Assembly: GCA_016209895.1 (NCBI GenBank)
Contig: JACQVH010000217.1
Location: forward strand, 1 to 52,919
Direction of reading: 5' to 3'
DNA length: 52,919 nucleotides
Source of the DNA: Candidatus Hydrogenedentota bacterium
GTDB lineage: Bacteria; Hydrogenedentota; Hydrogenedentia; Hydrogenedentales; SLHB01
Under the pieces are notes generated by a model. That model was given only the letters and a program-made list of their open reading frames with translations. It ran no database searches and was not told the DNA's origin. A program made the translations under genes and the position numbers. Below, piece by piece: positions 43,186 through 51,216 of this stretch. How positions within the stretch are numbered: position 1 is the stretch's first letter; the number at the start of each line of letters is the position of its first letter.

Positions 43186-45403
43186 GCGCGTCGAAAGATC
43201 GTTGCGCCTCAGCACGGCGTTAATTGTGTTAGCGGGCTACTTGGCACTCGCGGTTACGCCGGAATACGGCGCGGCATTGCTGATCGTTCCCGCCATCCTG
43301 CTGGTATTGGCGCCGTTTGGGGAGTGGCTTGATCAGCGATATCCCGGTTATCAGCGCGCTACAACCGCGATTACTATCGTGTACACGTTGATAATGCCGG
43401 TCTCGATAATCGGATTTGGCCTGCTGGACGGCGTCATCAGCCTGATCATTTACATCCTGGCCTTCAAACTGCTGCACCGGAAAGTCGAGCGCGACTACTA
43501 TCACATATTCCTCATGTCATTCTTCCTGTTGGTTGCGGCGTGTGTGCAGACGCCAAGCGCTTCGATCAGCCTGGTCTTCGTCCTATTCCTGTTCAGCGCC
43601 GCCTGGTCGTTCCTGCTTCTCCAAGTACACGTGGAATCGCTGGCGGCAGACCACACCAAGTTGCCGGACCTCGTCGCTCTGAGGCAAACACGCTGGGTGC
43701 CGGAGGTGGAGGTCGCATCGCGCCACGGGCCGAGTTTCAGCATCATCATGGGATTGATTTCCGTCGCGAGTCTGCTGATGACGATCGTACTGTTCGTGAT
43801 GTTCCCACGTATGGAGGCGGGTATTCTCGGACGCGACAGCTTCGCTCTCTCTTCGCGGACGGGACTTTCGGCGTCGGTAGACTTGGCAACCAGCACACGC
43901 ATCGAGCGGGATACCACCCCCGTTATGCGGGTTGAGTTCCCGCTCGAACGTTACCAGCAGTACGACGGACCAATGTTTTGGCGCAGCACTACACTGGACT
44001 CGTATTCACGAGGCAGATGGGAGCGGTCGCCAACGGTAGTAGACGTCGAAGACGCACTTCAGAGTCCAATTCTTGCCCGAATCCTGCCGTACACGGCTAC
44101 GTACATCTACTTCTCCAACAATACGGACTACCTGAAGCGCCGAATTACCGGTCGGGGGCCTCGGGTCGTCCATCAAGTAGTTTTTCTGGATGTCGTTTCG
44201 GGACAGGGCATCCCAACATTGAATGCGGTGGAAACGTTCGAGTACCGCGGCGGCCGGCTGGAATGGGATCGGAAACTGGACGGTTCAATCATTCCGATCG
44301 GAATATCGCCCGGGGGTCTGCAATATAAGGCGGACTCCCTCGTCGAAGACCCGCCGGCCGAGGTCTTGCGAGAGGCGCCCGACAATTACGAGGAGCGACT
44401 CTCTCCGGACGTGTATCAGTTATTGACTTATCACGATCTCGAAGCGCGGACGATTGCGTTGGCGCGAGATATCACCGAGAGCGCCGAGACGGTTTACGAC
44501 AAGGCCGTAGCGATCGAACGATGGCTGCAAACGGGCGACTTATACTATTCCCTTGACCTGGAGACTCGCTTGCAGCCCACGGAACATCCGGTAGACATAT
44601 TCCTCCACAACACGAAGATCGGGCACTGCGAATTATTCGCGAGCGCCATGGCGCTGATGTTGCGCAGTTTGGGAATTCCGACGCGCGTGGTCAATGGGTT
44701 TCGCGGAGCCGAATGGAATGGGAACGACCAATCCTATCTGGTGCGGAATGAAATGGCCCACCTTTGGGTGGAGGTGTATTTTTTGGGTCGCGGGTGGGTG
44801 ACATTTGATCCTTCCCCTCCGAGCGAAGGAATCGCGAATAACGCGCTGGATTCGCTCTCCCGCTGGTTTTCAGGTCGTGTATTGAAGGCTAAGATACTCT
44901 GGTACAGCCGCGTGATCGGTTTCACCCAAGAGCGCCGGTGGCAGACGTTTCGGGATCTTGCGCTTGGAATCATCGGATTCGGGACAGACTTATCCTTCCA
45001 GCCCGGCGAGACGCGGCACGGCGGTGAGAGCAGTCTCAACCTTTTCCGTGTCATCTCAACCGGCGTTCTCGGTATTACAGTGTTGGTAGGCATCGTCATC
45101 GCCGTACCACGCCTTCGCGTCCGCCGCAATCACCGGCGCGTACTCACCCGAGATCAGAGCCGTGCCATTCGTCTTTTCGGGTCGCTCGTAAAGCGATTAC
45201 AGCGCTACGGCGCGGAGTGCCGCGGCCGGACGACCGCCGAAATCCTCGACGAATTGTACCAAACCCCCCAACTGAATCCGGCGCCCGTCGAGCGCGTATT
45301 CTCCGCATACAACCAGGTACGTTTTGGCGGACGCGCGCTCGATTGGCACGAGTACCGGCAACTTCGCAGATTGGTTCAGTCCGTGCGGCCACAGACCGTT
45401 TAG
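43178..45403 (+). CDS. TgpA-like membrane transglutaminase (DUF3488/transglutaminase/DUF4129)
   Basis: 741 aa, GTG start with CAGGAGG. Six or so N-terminal helices (DUF3488), an exported transglutaminase core (residues about 400-550), a C-terminal membrane helix (VISTGVLGITVLVGIVIAVP) and a cytoplasmic DUF4129 tail. The catalytic triad is intact: Cys in GHCELFASAMALMLRSLG (about 482), His in EMAHLWVEVYF (about 527), Asp in WVTFDPSPPSEG (about 543). The function of TgpA is unclear but in Pseudomonas it is essential; here it is the third member of the MoxR-DUF58 operon. The stop overlaps the convergent dockerin gene. Confidence 0.9.
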   Translation: MRKRVERSLRLSTALIVLAGYLALAVTPEYGAALLIVPAILLVLAPFGEWLDQRYPGYQRATTAITIVYTLIMPVSIIGFGLLDGVISLIIYILAFKLLHRKVERDYYHIFLMSFFLLVAACVQTPSASISLVFVLFLFSAAWSFLLLQVHVESLAADHTKLPDLVALRQTRWVPEVEVASRHGPSFSIIMGLISVASLLMTIVLFVMFPRMEAGILGRDSFALSSRTGLSASVDLATSTRIERDTTPVMRVEFPLERYQQYDGPMFWRSTTLDSYSRGRWERSPTVVDVEDALQSPILARILPYTATYIYFSNNTDYLKRRITGRGPRVVHQVVFLDVVSGQGIPTLNAVETFEYRGGRLEWDRKLDGSIIPIGISPGGLQYKADSLVEDPPAEVLREAPDNYEERLSPDVYQLLTYHDLEARTIALARDITESAETVYDKAVAIERWLQTGDLYYSLDLETRLQPTEHPVDIFLHNTKIGHCELFASAMALMLRSLGIPTRVVNGFRGAEWNGNDQSYLVRNEMAHLWVEVYFLGRGWVTFDPSPPSEGIANNALDSLSRWFSGRVLKAKILWYSRVIGFTQERRWQTFRDLALGIIGFGTDLSFQPGETRHGGESSLNLFRVISTGVLGITVLVGIVIAVPRLRVRRNHRRVLTRDQSRAIRLFGSLVKRLQRYGAECRGRTTAEILDELYQTPQLNPAPVERVFSAYNQVRFGGRALDWHEYRQLRRLVQSVRPQTV

Positions 45404-46041
45404 GTAGCTCCTAGCGCAGAGTTGATGATCCACTGCAAATCCAGCGCATCGGTCACGCCCGCAAGGTTGACGTCGGAAGGCACGGGAGGAGTCATACCAA
45501 GGACGGCACTAATGGCCAATTGGACGTCGATAGCGTCTACGTAACCGTCACAATTGAGATCGCCGGGAGATTGCGAAACCGGATAGGAACTCGGAGACCG
45601 AGGATTTGTGCTCTGCGCATACTCAAAACTGTCCCAATATCCGTCCCCATCGGAATCTCGACTGTAGGGGTCCGTTCCAAGCAGATATTCGTCGAGGCTG
45701 GAGAGTGTGTCTCCGTCGACGTCGAGAGCAACGTCATGGCGATCCCCCGGATCAAGCCCATTCCAAAGTTCCCATCCATCGGACATGCCATCGCCATCGC
45801 TATCCCAGAGCAAGAAGTGGCTGCCCACGAACGCCTCCATATCGTCAAAGATGCCATCCGCGTCCACGTCTGTTCCGGAGACCGCTATCACACAGACCCA
45901 TGCGTATCCTCTGGTCACTCGCGGCGGCGCCTCCGCCGCCTCGCCGGTCATGGTACACGAATGTAACACAATCAGCGCGACGGAAAGACGCAGTCCTCCG
46001 CTCGCCGGCCGATACGCGGCCGGTCGCACGCATCCCAACAA
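45400..46041 (-). CDS. Thrombospondin type 3 repeat and dockerin-like calcium-binding protein
   Basis: 213 aa. A hydrophobic start may act as a signal peptide (GGLRLSVALIVLHSCTMTGE). TSP3-type calcium repeats follow: DVDADGIFDDMEAFVG, DSDGDGMSDGWELWNG, DVDGDTLSSLDEYLLG, DSDGDGYWDSFEYAQS, then a dockerin-like end GDLNCDGYVDAIDVQLAISA and a degenerate second half SDVNLAGVTDALDLQWIINS, which lacks some calcium ligands. Dockerin-type modules in non-cellulosome bacteria probably mediate cell-surface protein contacts. The stop overlaps the TgpA stop, tail to tail, with no terminator. Confidence 0.75.
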   Translation of the reverse strand: MLGCVRPAAYRPASGGLRLSVALIVLHSCTMTGEAAEAPPRVTRGYAWVCVIAVSGTDVDADGIFDDMEAFVGSHFLLWDSDGDGMSDGWELWNGLDPGDRHDVALDVDGDTLSSLDEYLLGTDPYSRDSDGDGYWDSFEYAQSTNPRSPSSYPVSQSPGDLNCDGYVDAIDVQLAISAVLGMTPPVPSDVNLAGVTDALDLQWIINSALGAT

Positions 46042-46302
46042 CTTATCTCCTTCCGCTGCTTCGGTCGAGGAAACTCAAGTGCAACGGATGTGCCAGATAG
46101 GTTTTGGCGCGCGCCTCTCAAGATCGGCATTCTCCAAGAAGCGTGAGTGCGTAATGTCTAGACAAGAAAAATCGTCAATGTTTACCGCGCTTCCTGCAGT
46201 TCGTGATGCGAAATCCGTTGTACGCGGCGGTGGGAACCAGCAAAGTTTCGCGGCCCGGTTCACGATAAGCAGTGGCTCACAGCAAGTTTTCGGTGTACAA
46301 TT
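46042..46302. other. Divergent intergenic region, 260 bp
   Basis: Between the dockerin and EEP nuclease genes, both promoters expected here. I see no definite -35/-10 pair, hairpin or repeat in it. Confidence 0.3.
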
Positions 46303-46332
46303 TTGCGCGACGGGTGCTTGGAGCGTACAGAA

Positions 46333-47193
46333 GTGAACGTACTCTTCGCGGGCGGCAGGACGCATGACCGCACATCTTGGGATTGGGCACGCGGATGCGC
46401 GTGCAGATGCGTCGAGATCACGTTACTGGTGCTGGCACGGGGCATTTCCGCTGCGGCCGACGTGTTAACCGTTACCGGTTTCAACGTCGAGTCCGGCGAT
46501 GCCAGTCCGCAGGTGATCGCAACGTACATTCAGGGTGCAGGACCTACTGATCTGTGGGGTCTTTGCGAAGTGGAAGATGCATCGTGGCTCGCCCCGATTG
46601 AAAACGCTGCAGAAGCCGTACGCGGCACGGATTACCGGTCTATCTTAGGAACCACGGGCGGCGCAGACCGGCTGGCGATCCTGTATGACGACGAGATCGT
46701 ACAGGAAGTACGCCATCAGGAATTGCACAATGTCAATGTGGACGGCCGGGTACGCGCGCCGCTGTTCGCGGAGTTCCGTGTGCGCACGACGGGAACCGTG
46801 TTTATATTCATGGTAAATCATTTGTACCGGCGCGACGACCAGGGACGGCGTCTGCAGGCCGCACGACTAAACGCATGGGCAACGACGCAGTCCCTGCCAA
46901 TTGTCGCCGTCGGTGATTACAATTTCGATTGGAACGTGCACACGGGAAGACACGATCCGGGTTTCGACCAACTGACCCGCAATGACGTGTTTGTCTGGCT
47001 CAAGCCGTCACGGATTATCAAGACACAATGTTCATCGCGGTACAACTCAATACTGGATTTCATCTTCGTATCGGGTCCGGCAAAGGCGTGGAAGGCCTCG
47101 TCCGTAATCCTCTATCCGGAACCCGACTATTGTCCGGATGACTCGCGAAAGAGCGATCATCGGCCCGTGCAGGCAACGTTAGAAATCCCTTGA
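46333..47193 (+). CDS. Endonuclease/exonuclease/phosphatase family protein
   Basis: About 286 aa; the start is uncertain. I use the GTG at 46333; the track uses a TTG at 46303. A hydrophobic stretch VEITLLVLARGISAAADV suggests a signal peptide, but the N-terminus contains GCACRC and is odd, so a sequence change or wrong start is possible. The EEP fold is clear: NVESGDASPQVIATYI, DLWGLCEVEDASWL (metal Glu), FMVNHLYRRDDQGRRLQAAR, VAVGDYNFDW (Asp, Asn), DFIFVSG and SDHRPVQATLEI (Asp-His). All catalytic residues are present. Likely a secreted nuclease or phosphodiesterase. Confidence 0.75.
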   Translation: MNVLFAGGRTHDRTSWDWARGCACRCVEITLLVLARGISAAADVLTVTGFNVESGDASPQVIATYIQGAGPTDLWGLCEVEDASWLAPIENAAEAVRGTDYRSILGTTGGADRLAILYDDEIVQEVRHQELHNVNVDGRVRAPLFAEFRVRTTGTVFIFMVNHLYRRDDQGRRLQAARLNAWATTQSLPIVAVGDYNFDWNVHTGRHDPGFDQLTRNDVFVWLKPSRIIKTQCSSRYNSILDFIFVSGPAKAWKASSVILYPEPDYCPDDSRKSDHRPVQATLEIP

Positions 47194-47209
47194 GGAAAGG
47201 AGACAGTTC

Positions 47210-47899
47210 ATGGCGGCAACTTCACGAATCGTATTCAACGTAGGAGGTCCGGGATTCCACCCCGTGCGGGAGCAGGCATTGCGAATCCAGCAGTGGCTGG
47301 GCGATAAGTTCACGTACGAGGTGCGCGACGGTCTGGATGCGTTCGAGGCGCTCGAGGGATGCGACCTGCTGGTCTTAATGGGGCTCCATTGGACCGGCTG
47401 GAAAGAGGAGAAGACCGAACGTAGCTTGTATCACCCCATGGAAGACCGGCACAAAAAGGCGTTTGAAGCTTACGTCGCTTCGGGGAGACCGCTCATCGCG
47501 CACCATGGAACGATCGCGAGTTACGACGATTGGCCGCGCTATGGAGAGCTAATCGGCTTCACGTGGGTCTGGGGGAAGACGAGTCATTCGCCGGTTAGTG
47601 ACCATCTCGTCCGCATTCATCGCTCGACCCATCCCCTCGTGAAAGACCTCGATGATTACACGATTCATGACGAATTGTATTACGACATCCAGACCACACC
47701 GGGACTTTCGACACTCATCCACGCCGAAGCAGAATGGCAGGGCCGCGCCCTGCCTATGATCATGTCGGCCGAAGGCGGTCGCGTCGAAGGTGCGGGTAAG
47801 GTCGTGTACCTGGCCAACGGACACGATATGAAGGCATTCGAGTGCGCGGCCATGCAGCGAATCTGGGCGAACGCCGTTAATTGGGCACTGGGTTTGTAG
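47210..47899 (+). CDS. ThuA-like domain protein
   Basis: 229 aa, GGAAAGGAGACAG upstream of the ATG. The class I glutamine-amidotransferase-like ThuA fold is visible: DGLDAFEALEGCDLLVLMGL, YHPMEDRHKKAFEAYVASGR, PLIAHHGTIASYDDWPRYGE (His in place of the amidotransferase Cys), EDYTIHDE-like DLDDYTIHDELYYDI, and GKVVYLANGHDMKAFE. ThuA proteins accompany trehalose-like sugar catabolism and oxidoreductases of the Gfo/Idh group; a Gfo/Idh/MocA gene follows directly, so the pair is probably for carbohydrate metabolism. Confidence 0.85.
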   Translation: MAATSRIVFNVGGPGFHPVREQALRIQQWLGDKFTYEVRDGLDAFEALEGCDLLVLMGLHWTGWKEEKTERSLYHPMEDRHKKAFEAYVASGRPLIAHHGTIASYDDWPRYGELIGFTWVWGKTSHSPVSDHLVRIHRSTHPLVKDLDDYTIHDELYYDIQTTPGLSTLIHAEAEWQGRALPMIMSAEGGRVEGAGKVVYLANGHDMKAFECAAMQRIWANAVNWALGL

Positions 47900-47901
47900 G
47901 G

Positions 47902-47935
47902 TACAGGGTATAGGGTTCAGATTTACAGGTTCGGG
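47902..47935. repeat. Microrepeat (GGGTACAGGGTATAGGGTTCAG)
   Basis: GGGTACAGGGTATAGGGTTC follows the ThuA stop, about 60 bp upstream of the Gfo/Idh start. Unit GGGTAYA, 7 nt, three to four copies, decayed. Same class as the other microrepeats. Confidence 0.55.
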
Positions 47936-47966
47936 TACATCTTTTGGGCAACTAGGGAAGGCTCAT

Positions 47967-49052
47967 ATGGCACGTTCCAAGAACCGATCTGTGCAAACGT
48001 ACTCCGCCGCCGTGATCGGAGTGGGCAGGGCCGGAACAGGCTCGTCGGCCAAGGGCGGCGGGCATCGCATTGGTTACACGCATGCGGTGATGTTTCAGCG
48101 GAACCCGCGGACCAAACTCGACGCGGCTGCGGATGTCAACTCCGAGAATCTGGAGGCCTTCCAGGCGAAGTTCGATGTGCCTTCCGGCTTTCGCAACTAC
48201 AAACACATGTTGAGAGAAGTCCGTCCGGATATCGTGACCATCGGCACCTACGTGGGTCTGCATTGCGAAATGATCGAGGCCGCCGCGCGCGCGGGCGTGA
48301 AAGGCATACTGTGCGAGAAGCCGTTCCTCGCCTCGCCCAAGGAATGTGATCGGGTCCGCGGGATCGCGCAGAAGACCGGCGTCAAGATCGCGGTCCCTCA
48401 TATCCGGCGCTACTTTCCCGCGTTTGCGCGGGCGAAGAAGCTCTATCTCGACGGGACCGTCGGCGAACCGGTGATGTGCATCGCCGGGATCGAGGGCTGG
48501 GACCTCAGCGAATGGGGCTCGCACTGGCTCGATATGTTCCGGTTCTTCCACGACGACCGGGCCATCAAGTGGGTATTCGGTCAAGTCAAGACGGGAAACT
48601 TCCACGGCTACGGCCACGCCATGGAAGAACATGCCATCGCCTACTTCGAGTTCGAAGGCGGCGGCAAAGGTTTCCTCGACGGCGGCCGCGGAATGAACGG
48701 TAGCAATACCATGACCCTGGTCGGCAGCGACGGCACCATCCGCATACTTCGGGAAGATACCCTAATTATAGACAACGCTGCAGGCCGCCGCACGGAGTCG
48801 TTCGCGGGCGAAACTCGGAGCGAATTCATTTACACGTGGGATTGCCTCCTCAATGACCTAATCGCTTGGATTGAAGGCGGCCCGGAACCGATGCTCGGCC
48901 TCACCAACATGCTGAAGACTTCCGAGCTGAACCTGGCGGCCTACCTCTCCGCTATACGCGGCGACCGCGTGGACCTGCCCCTCAAAGATAAACTCGACGA
49001 ATGGCCGGTCGAAGTGCTCGTTCGACTGCGAAAGAAACGAGCTTCAACTTAA
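47967..49052 (+). CDS. Gfo/Idh/MocA-family oxidoreductase
   Basis: 361 aa. N-terminal Rossmann fold (SAAVIGVGRAGTGSSAKG, NAD(P) binding), DAAADVNSENLEAFQAKFDV, VKGILCEKPFLASPKECDRV (the EKP motif, catalytic Lys), then the substrate-binding alpha/beta domain with GSHWLDMFRFF, GYGHAMEEHAIAYFEFEGGG (a His-x-E element) and FLDGGRGMNGSNTMTLVGSD. It oxidises or reduces a sugar-like substrate in the cytoplasm. Co-directional with ThuA. Its 3' end overlaps the end of the convergent truncated glycosidase by 9 bp. Confidence 0.88.
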   Translation: MARSKNRSVQTYSAAVIGVGRAGTGSSAKGGGHRIGYTHAVMFQRNPRTKLDAAADVNSENLEAFQAKFDVPSGFRNYKHMLREVRPDIVTIGTYVGLHCEMIEAAARAGVKGILCEKPFLASPKECDRVRGIAQKTGVKIAVPHIRRYFPAFARAKKLYLDGTVGEPVMCIAGIEGWDLSEWGSHWLDMFRFFHDDRAIKWVFGQVKTGNFHGYGHAMEEHAIAYFEFEGGGKGFLDGGRGMNGSNTMTLVGSDGTIRILREDTLIIDNAAGRRTESFAGETRSEFIYTWDCLLNDLIAWIEGGPEPMLGLTNMLKTSELNLAAYLSAIRGDRVDLPLKDKLDEWPVEVLVRLRKKRAST

Positions 49053-49943
49053 TTGGAATCCATAGAGTTCGGCGTTCTTTATTTCAAAACGCAGCCGCAT
49101 GGGCCGTCCCCGCAGCTTTTCGGGTAGCCGAGAATGCGGTCCCCAGCGAACTCTCTGCGCGATGCGGTCGCCGTGCACTGGTCGGCAGTTTCGGAGCGAC
49201 AGTCCACGAATGACTCTCCCTTCGGCGTCCTGCACTTCTACGCGGATACGGCCTTTCTGCGCTGCCGCGTTAAGTTGCAGCGTGTCGCCCGCAACGTCCA
49301 TCGGTTTGGTAAGTACCTCCCCCACCGTGTGCTGTGGACATAAACTCACGTAACCATCCCAGCGCAGTACCGCCCGCGCGGTTCGCCCGATGCGCGCGCG
49401 GTCTTTGTAATACGTAGTGCCGTCGCGGTTCCAGTTCAGATGGTCTCCGTCCCAACATGAGTAATATAGCCACAGTTCATCGTGCACGCGGACCGGAGAA
49501 CCTGTCAGCACGAGCCGATCAAAACCATCCTCGGCCTCATGAAACGGGACCCAGATCTGTTTGTCGCCCACGCACTGCCAGCTCTTACCCGCGTCACGGC
49601 TCATGATCAAACGCAATTCGGTCGTACCCTTGCGCCAGACGCCTTTCTGCGTGGGCATCTCCGCCTGCGGCGTGCTGCGGTCGCCATGAAAAATAACCAA
49701 TTGGCCGAGCCACAGGCCCGCGGCGCGAAACACGCGGATATCCATGTACTCGACCCAGTCCTGCGGCGTGCGGGACTCGTCTTCGGCGATAGTCAGTACC
49801 AGTTCCTCTTTCGACCATTCCTTCAAATCCCGCGTCGTCCAGCGACCAATGTCGCGACCGCCGCGCTTAACGAAGTCTCCAAAAGAAGATTGGGCACATT
49901 CAAACCACAGTTGCTCGCGATCATCGAAACCGGGGACGCGCAC
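49044..49943 (-). CDS. Glycoside hydrolase-like protein (five-bladed-propeller type), N-terminally truncated
   Basis: 299 aa if the GTG at 49943 is used. KDRARIGRTARAVLRWDGYV, MSRDAGKSWQCVGDKQIWVP and WLYYSCWDGDHLNWNRDGTT resemble the later blades of GH43/GH32-like or sialidase-like propellers, with a C-terminal beta-sandwich (RIRVEVQDAEGRVIRGLSLR). Most of the usual first half (first blade and catalytic Asp) is missing. An ATG at 50001 with GGAGGG upstream opens a different frame (MSSWADGTKHRLARRTRSGG) that stops after 26 codons, so a frameshift or a deletion next to the repeat element is likely. The protein is probably inactive. No signal peptide. Confidence 0.55.
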   Translation of the reverse strand: MRVPGFDDREQLWFECAQSSFGDFVKRGGRDIGRWTTRDLKEWSKEELVLTIAEDESRTPQDWVEYMDIRVFRAAGLWLGQLVIFHGDRSTPQAEMPTQKGVWRKGTTELRLIMSRDAGKSWQCVGDKQIWVPFHEAEDGFDRLVLTGSPVRVHDELWLYYSCWDGDHLNWNRDGTTYYKDRARIGRTARAVLRWDGYVSLCPQHTVGEVLTKPMDVAGDTLQLNAAAQKGRIRVEVQDAEGRVIRGLSLRNCRPVHGDRIAQRVRWGPHSRLPEKLRGRPMRLRFEIKNAELYGFQLS

Positions 49944-50091
49944 CGCCGGACCGCGTGCGCCGTGCTAGGCGGTGTTTCGTGCCGTCTGCCCATGAAGACA
50001 TCTTAGCTCACCCTCCCTCTTGATCCAGCGTGGCCGGAACTGGCGTTAGTGTGTAAGTGCTTGGCGTGCAAGGGGAGAGGGCGGGGCAGGA

Positions 50092-50216
50092 CCGGTATTT
50101 GGTGTGAAAAAGCGGACAAAATCGGTGAAAAACGGGACATTTTTGGTAAAAATTGGTAAGAATTGGTAAAAAAGCGAACCAAATCGGTACAAAAACGGGA
50201 TACATTTTTGTAGGAA
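50092..50216 (-). repeat. 21-nt periodic array (copy A), upstream of the truncated glycosidase
   Basis: On the minus strand six units: TTCCTACAAAAATGTATCCC, then T-tract units starting at 50195, 50173, 50152, 50132 and 50111 (spacing 22, 21, 20, 21). Typical: TTTTTCACCGATTTTGTCCG. Approach (CAATCGAGCAATTCC) and first unit are nearly identical to array C. Its tail GCACGCCAAGCACTTACACA (50070-50051) parallels the tails of arrays B and C. In a downstream position half-units of 10 nt (TTTTTACCAA) appear. Confidence 0.8.
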
Positions 50217-50230
50217 TTGCTCGATTGTGG

Positions 50231-50295
50231 ACCCTCCTTCGCCGAGGCTTCGGAGGGCGGGGTGCGGAGTGAAGGATCGGCTTGGGCCGGGCACC
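50231..50295. repeat. GC-rich spacer with short inverted repeat between arrays A and B
   Basis: CCCTCCTTCGCCGAGGCTTC then GGAGGG: CCCTCC pairs with GGAGGG across a 14-nt segment, and CCGAGGCTTCGG forms an inner hairpin. Similar text is common in intergenic regions of high-GC genomes. No gene. Confidence 0.4.
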
Positions 50296-50369
50296 CGCGG
50301 GGGCGGGCACACGACGTAAGTGTCTGGGGCGCAGGGGCACGATGTGGCGCGAGGCCGCGATTTCGTATT

Positions 50370-50474
50370 AAAAAGTGTGCACAAAATGTGCACAAAGTGT
50401 ACCGTTTTTTGCAACTTTTGTGCATTTGCGTGCACAAAGTGTGTAAGAAGTGTGCATAAAACGTGCACTTTTTT
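50370..50474 (-). repeat. Periodic array (copy B), GTGCAC-type units of about 10.5 nt
   Basis: On the minus strand units of 9-12 nt beginning TGCAC or TACAC: TGCACGTTTTA, TGCACACTTCT, TACACACTTTG, TGCACGCAAA, TGCACAAAAGT, TACACTTTG, TGCACATTTTG. The average, about 10.5 nt, is half of the 21-nt unit in A and C. GTGCAC is palindromic, so the array also has many overlapping dyads. It shares the CACTTACGT tail (near 50320-50308) with A and C but not the unit sequence. Confidence 0.7.
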
Positions 50475-50624
50475 GGGGCCGCAGCGAGTGAGTGGTGAAC
50501 GGTGAAGAGCGTCCGGTATGGCTGTCCGGAGCGTACCGGCACATGGTTGCCGGGGGTTGGCGCATGATGGGTGAGCACGGAATCCTCCTTTCGCGGGCGG
50601 TCCGCCCCGAGGCGGGTAAGCCCG

Positions 50625-50673
50625 AGTTGCAAATATCCCTCTATATATATAGCCCCGGGCGTTGCACTCTCCA
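50625..50673 (-). repeat. Leader motif of the composite element, locus 2
   Basis: Minus strand: AGAGTGCAACGCCCGGGG, CTATATATATAGAGGG, ATATTTGCAACTC. Aligns without gaps to 14255-14300. Ends can pair as GAGTGCAA with TTGC-A-ACTC (one bulge). Here an in-frame ATG precedes it (ATGGAGAGTGCAACG), so a short ORF MESATPGAIYIEGYLQL is possible, continuing in the 223-codon track ORF that has no other support. 150 bp on, array B begins. Confidence 0.6.
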
Positions 50674-50699
50674 TGTTAGAAATGATAAAAAAGCGAAAT

Positions 50700-50760
50700 A
50701 AGAAAAGGGACCCAAGGGACGTAAACGACGAAAGGGACTTATTCCTATGGGTGAAAAGGA
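50700..50760 (-). repeat. GTCCCTT-rich microrepeat (first module of the composite element, locus 2)
   Basis: Minus strand reads AAGTCCCTTTCGTCG, TTTACGTCCCTTGGGTCCC, TTTTCTTATTTCG ahead of the leader motif. It corresponds in position and GTCC words to 14110-14220 at locus 1. Confidence 0.5.
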
Positions 50761-50852
50761 TCGCGGGCAGGATGCCGGCGATTCATCAGCAAGATGCCGA
50801 TGGCGCTCATGGTTAATTGTTGCTTCTCGTGTATTGACTCACCGTTGAATGG
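50761..50852. other. Intergenic, nothing identified
   Basis: Between the repeat locus and the HigA-type antitoxin stop. No gene or convincing attC-like site seen. Confidence 0.3.
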
Positions 50853-51152
50853 TCAGGTTCGAAGAGGGACGGCATGCAGTTCGATCCCGAGCGCCTGGAC
50901 CACTTTGAGGATGGTATCGAACCCCGGCGTACGTTCGCCCGACAGAGCCTTGTAGAGACTCTCCCGTGATAGGCCCGCATCCCGTGCCACTTGCGTCATG
51001 CCTTTGGCTCGGGCAATATCACCGAGTGCTTTGGCGATGAATGCCGCATCACCGTTCGACTCTTCAAAACAGGCCTCCAGATAGGCGTCCATTTCTTCGG
51101 GCGTCCGGAGATGTTCAGCCACGTCGTAGCGAGTGATGCTCGTCTTGCTCAT
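50853..51152 (-). CDS. higA: HigA/addiction-module antidote protein (XRE HTH)
   Basis: 99 aa. TRYDVAEHLRTPEEMDAYLE and CFEESNGDAAFIAKALGDIA are the usual N-terminal region of probable addiction-module antidote proteins; GMTQVARDAGLSRESLYKAL and SGERTPGFDTILKVVQALGI form the helix-turn-helix. The HigB-like toxin normally encoded next to it is absent: upstream is an attC-like site, downstream is the repeat locus. It should repress its own promoter (see the palindrome at 51161). As an orphan antitoxin within a cassette-like array it resembles integron-borne TA genes. Confidence 0.82.
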   Translation of the reverse strand: MSKTSITRYDVAEHLRTPEEMDAYLEACFEESNGDAAFIAKALGDIARAKGMTQVARDAGLSRESLYKALSGERTPGFDTILKVVQALGIELHAVPLRT

Positions 51153-51160
51153 CGTTCATA

Positions 51161-51180
51161 CTGTAGCCTTGAGGCTACAG
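51161..51180. promoter_or_regulatory. Probable operator palindrome of the HigA-type gene
   Basis: CTGTAGCCTTGAGGCTACAG: 9-bp arms (CTGTAGCCT / AGGCTACAG) with a 2-bp centre, 8 bp upstream of the start at 51152. The position suits autoregulation by the XRE protein. A terminator is unlikely because no T-run follows. Confidence 0.6.
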
Positions 51181-51216
51181 ATCGTCACGTCGTGAGTTTA
51201 GCGGTCATCTCGCAGT

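Noticed and set aside
50003-50674. 223-aa minus-strand ORF covering the whole repeat locus
   Set aside because: It spans leader, arrays and spacers that are of low complexity; the other frames are equally open and array B and A do not keep a common peptide. Not taken as a gene, although the leader start MESATPG is noted.
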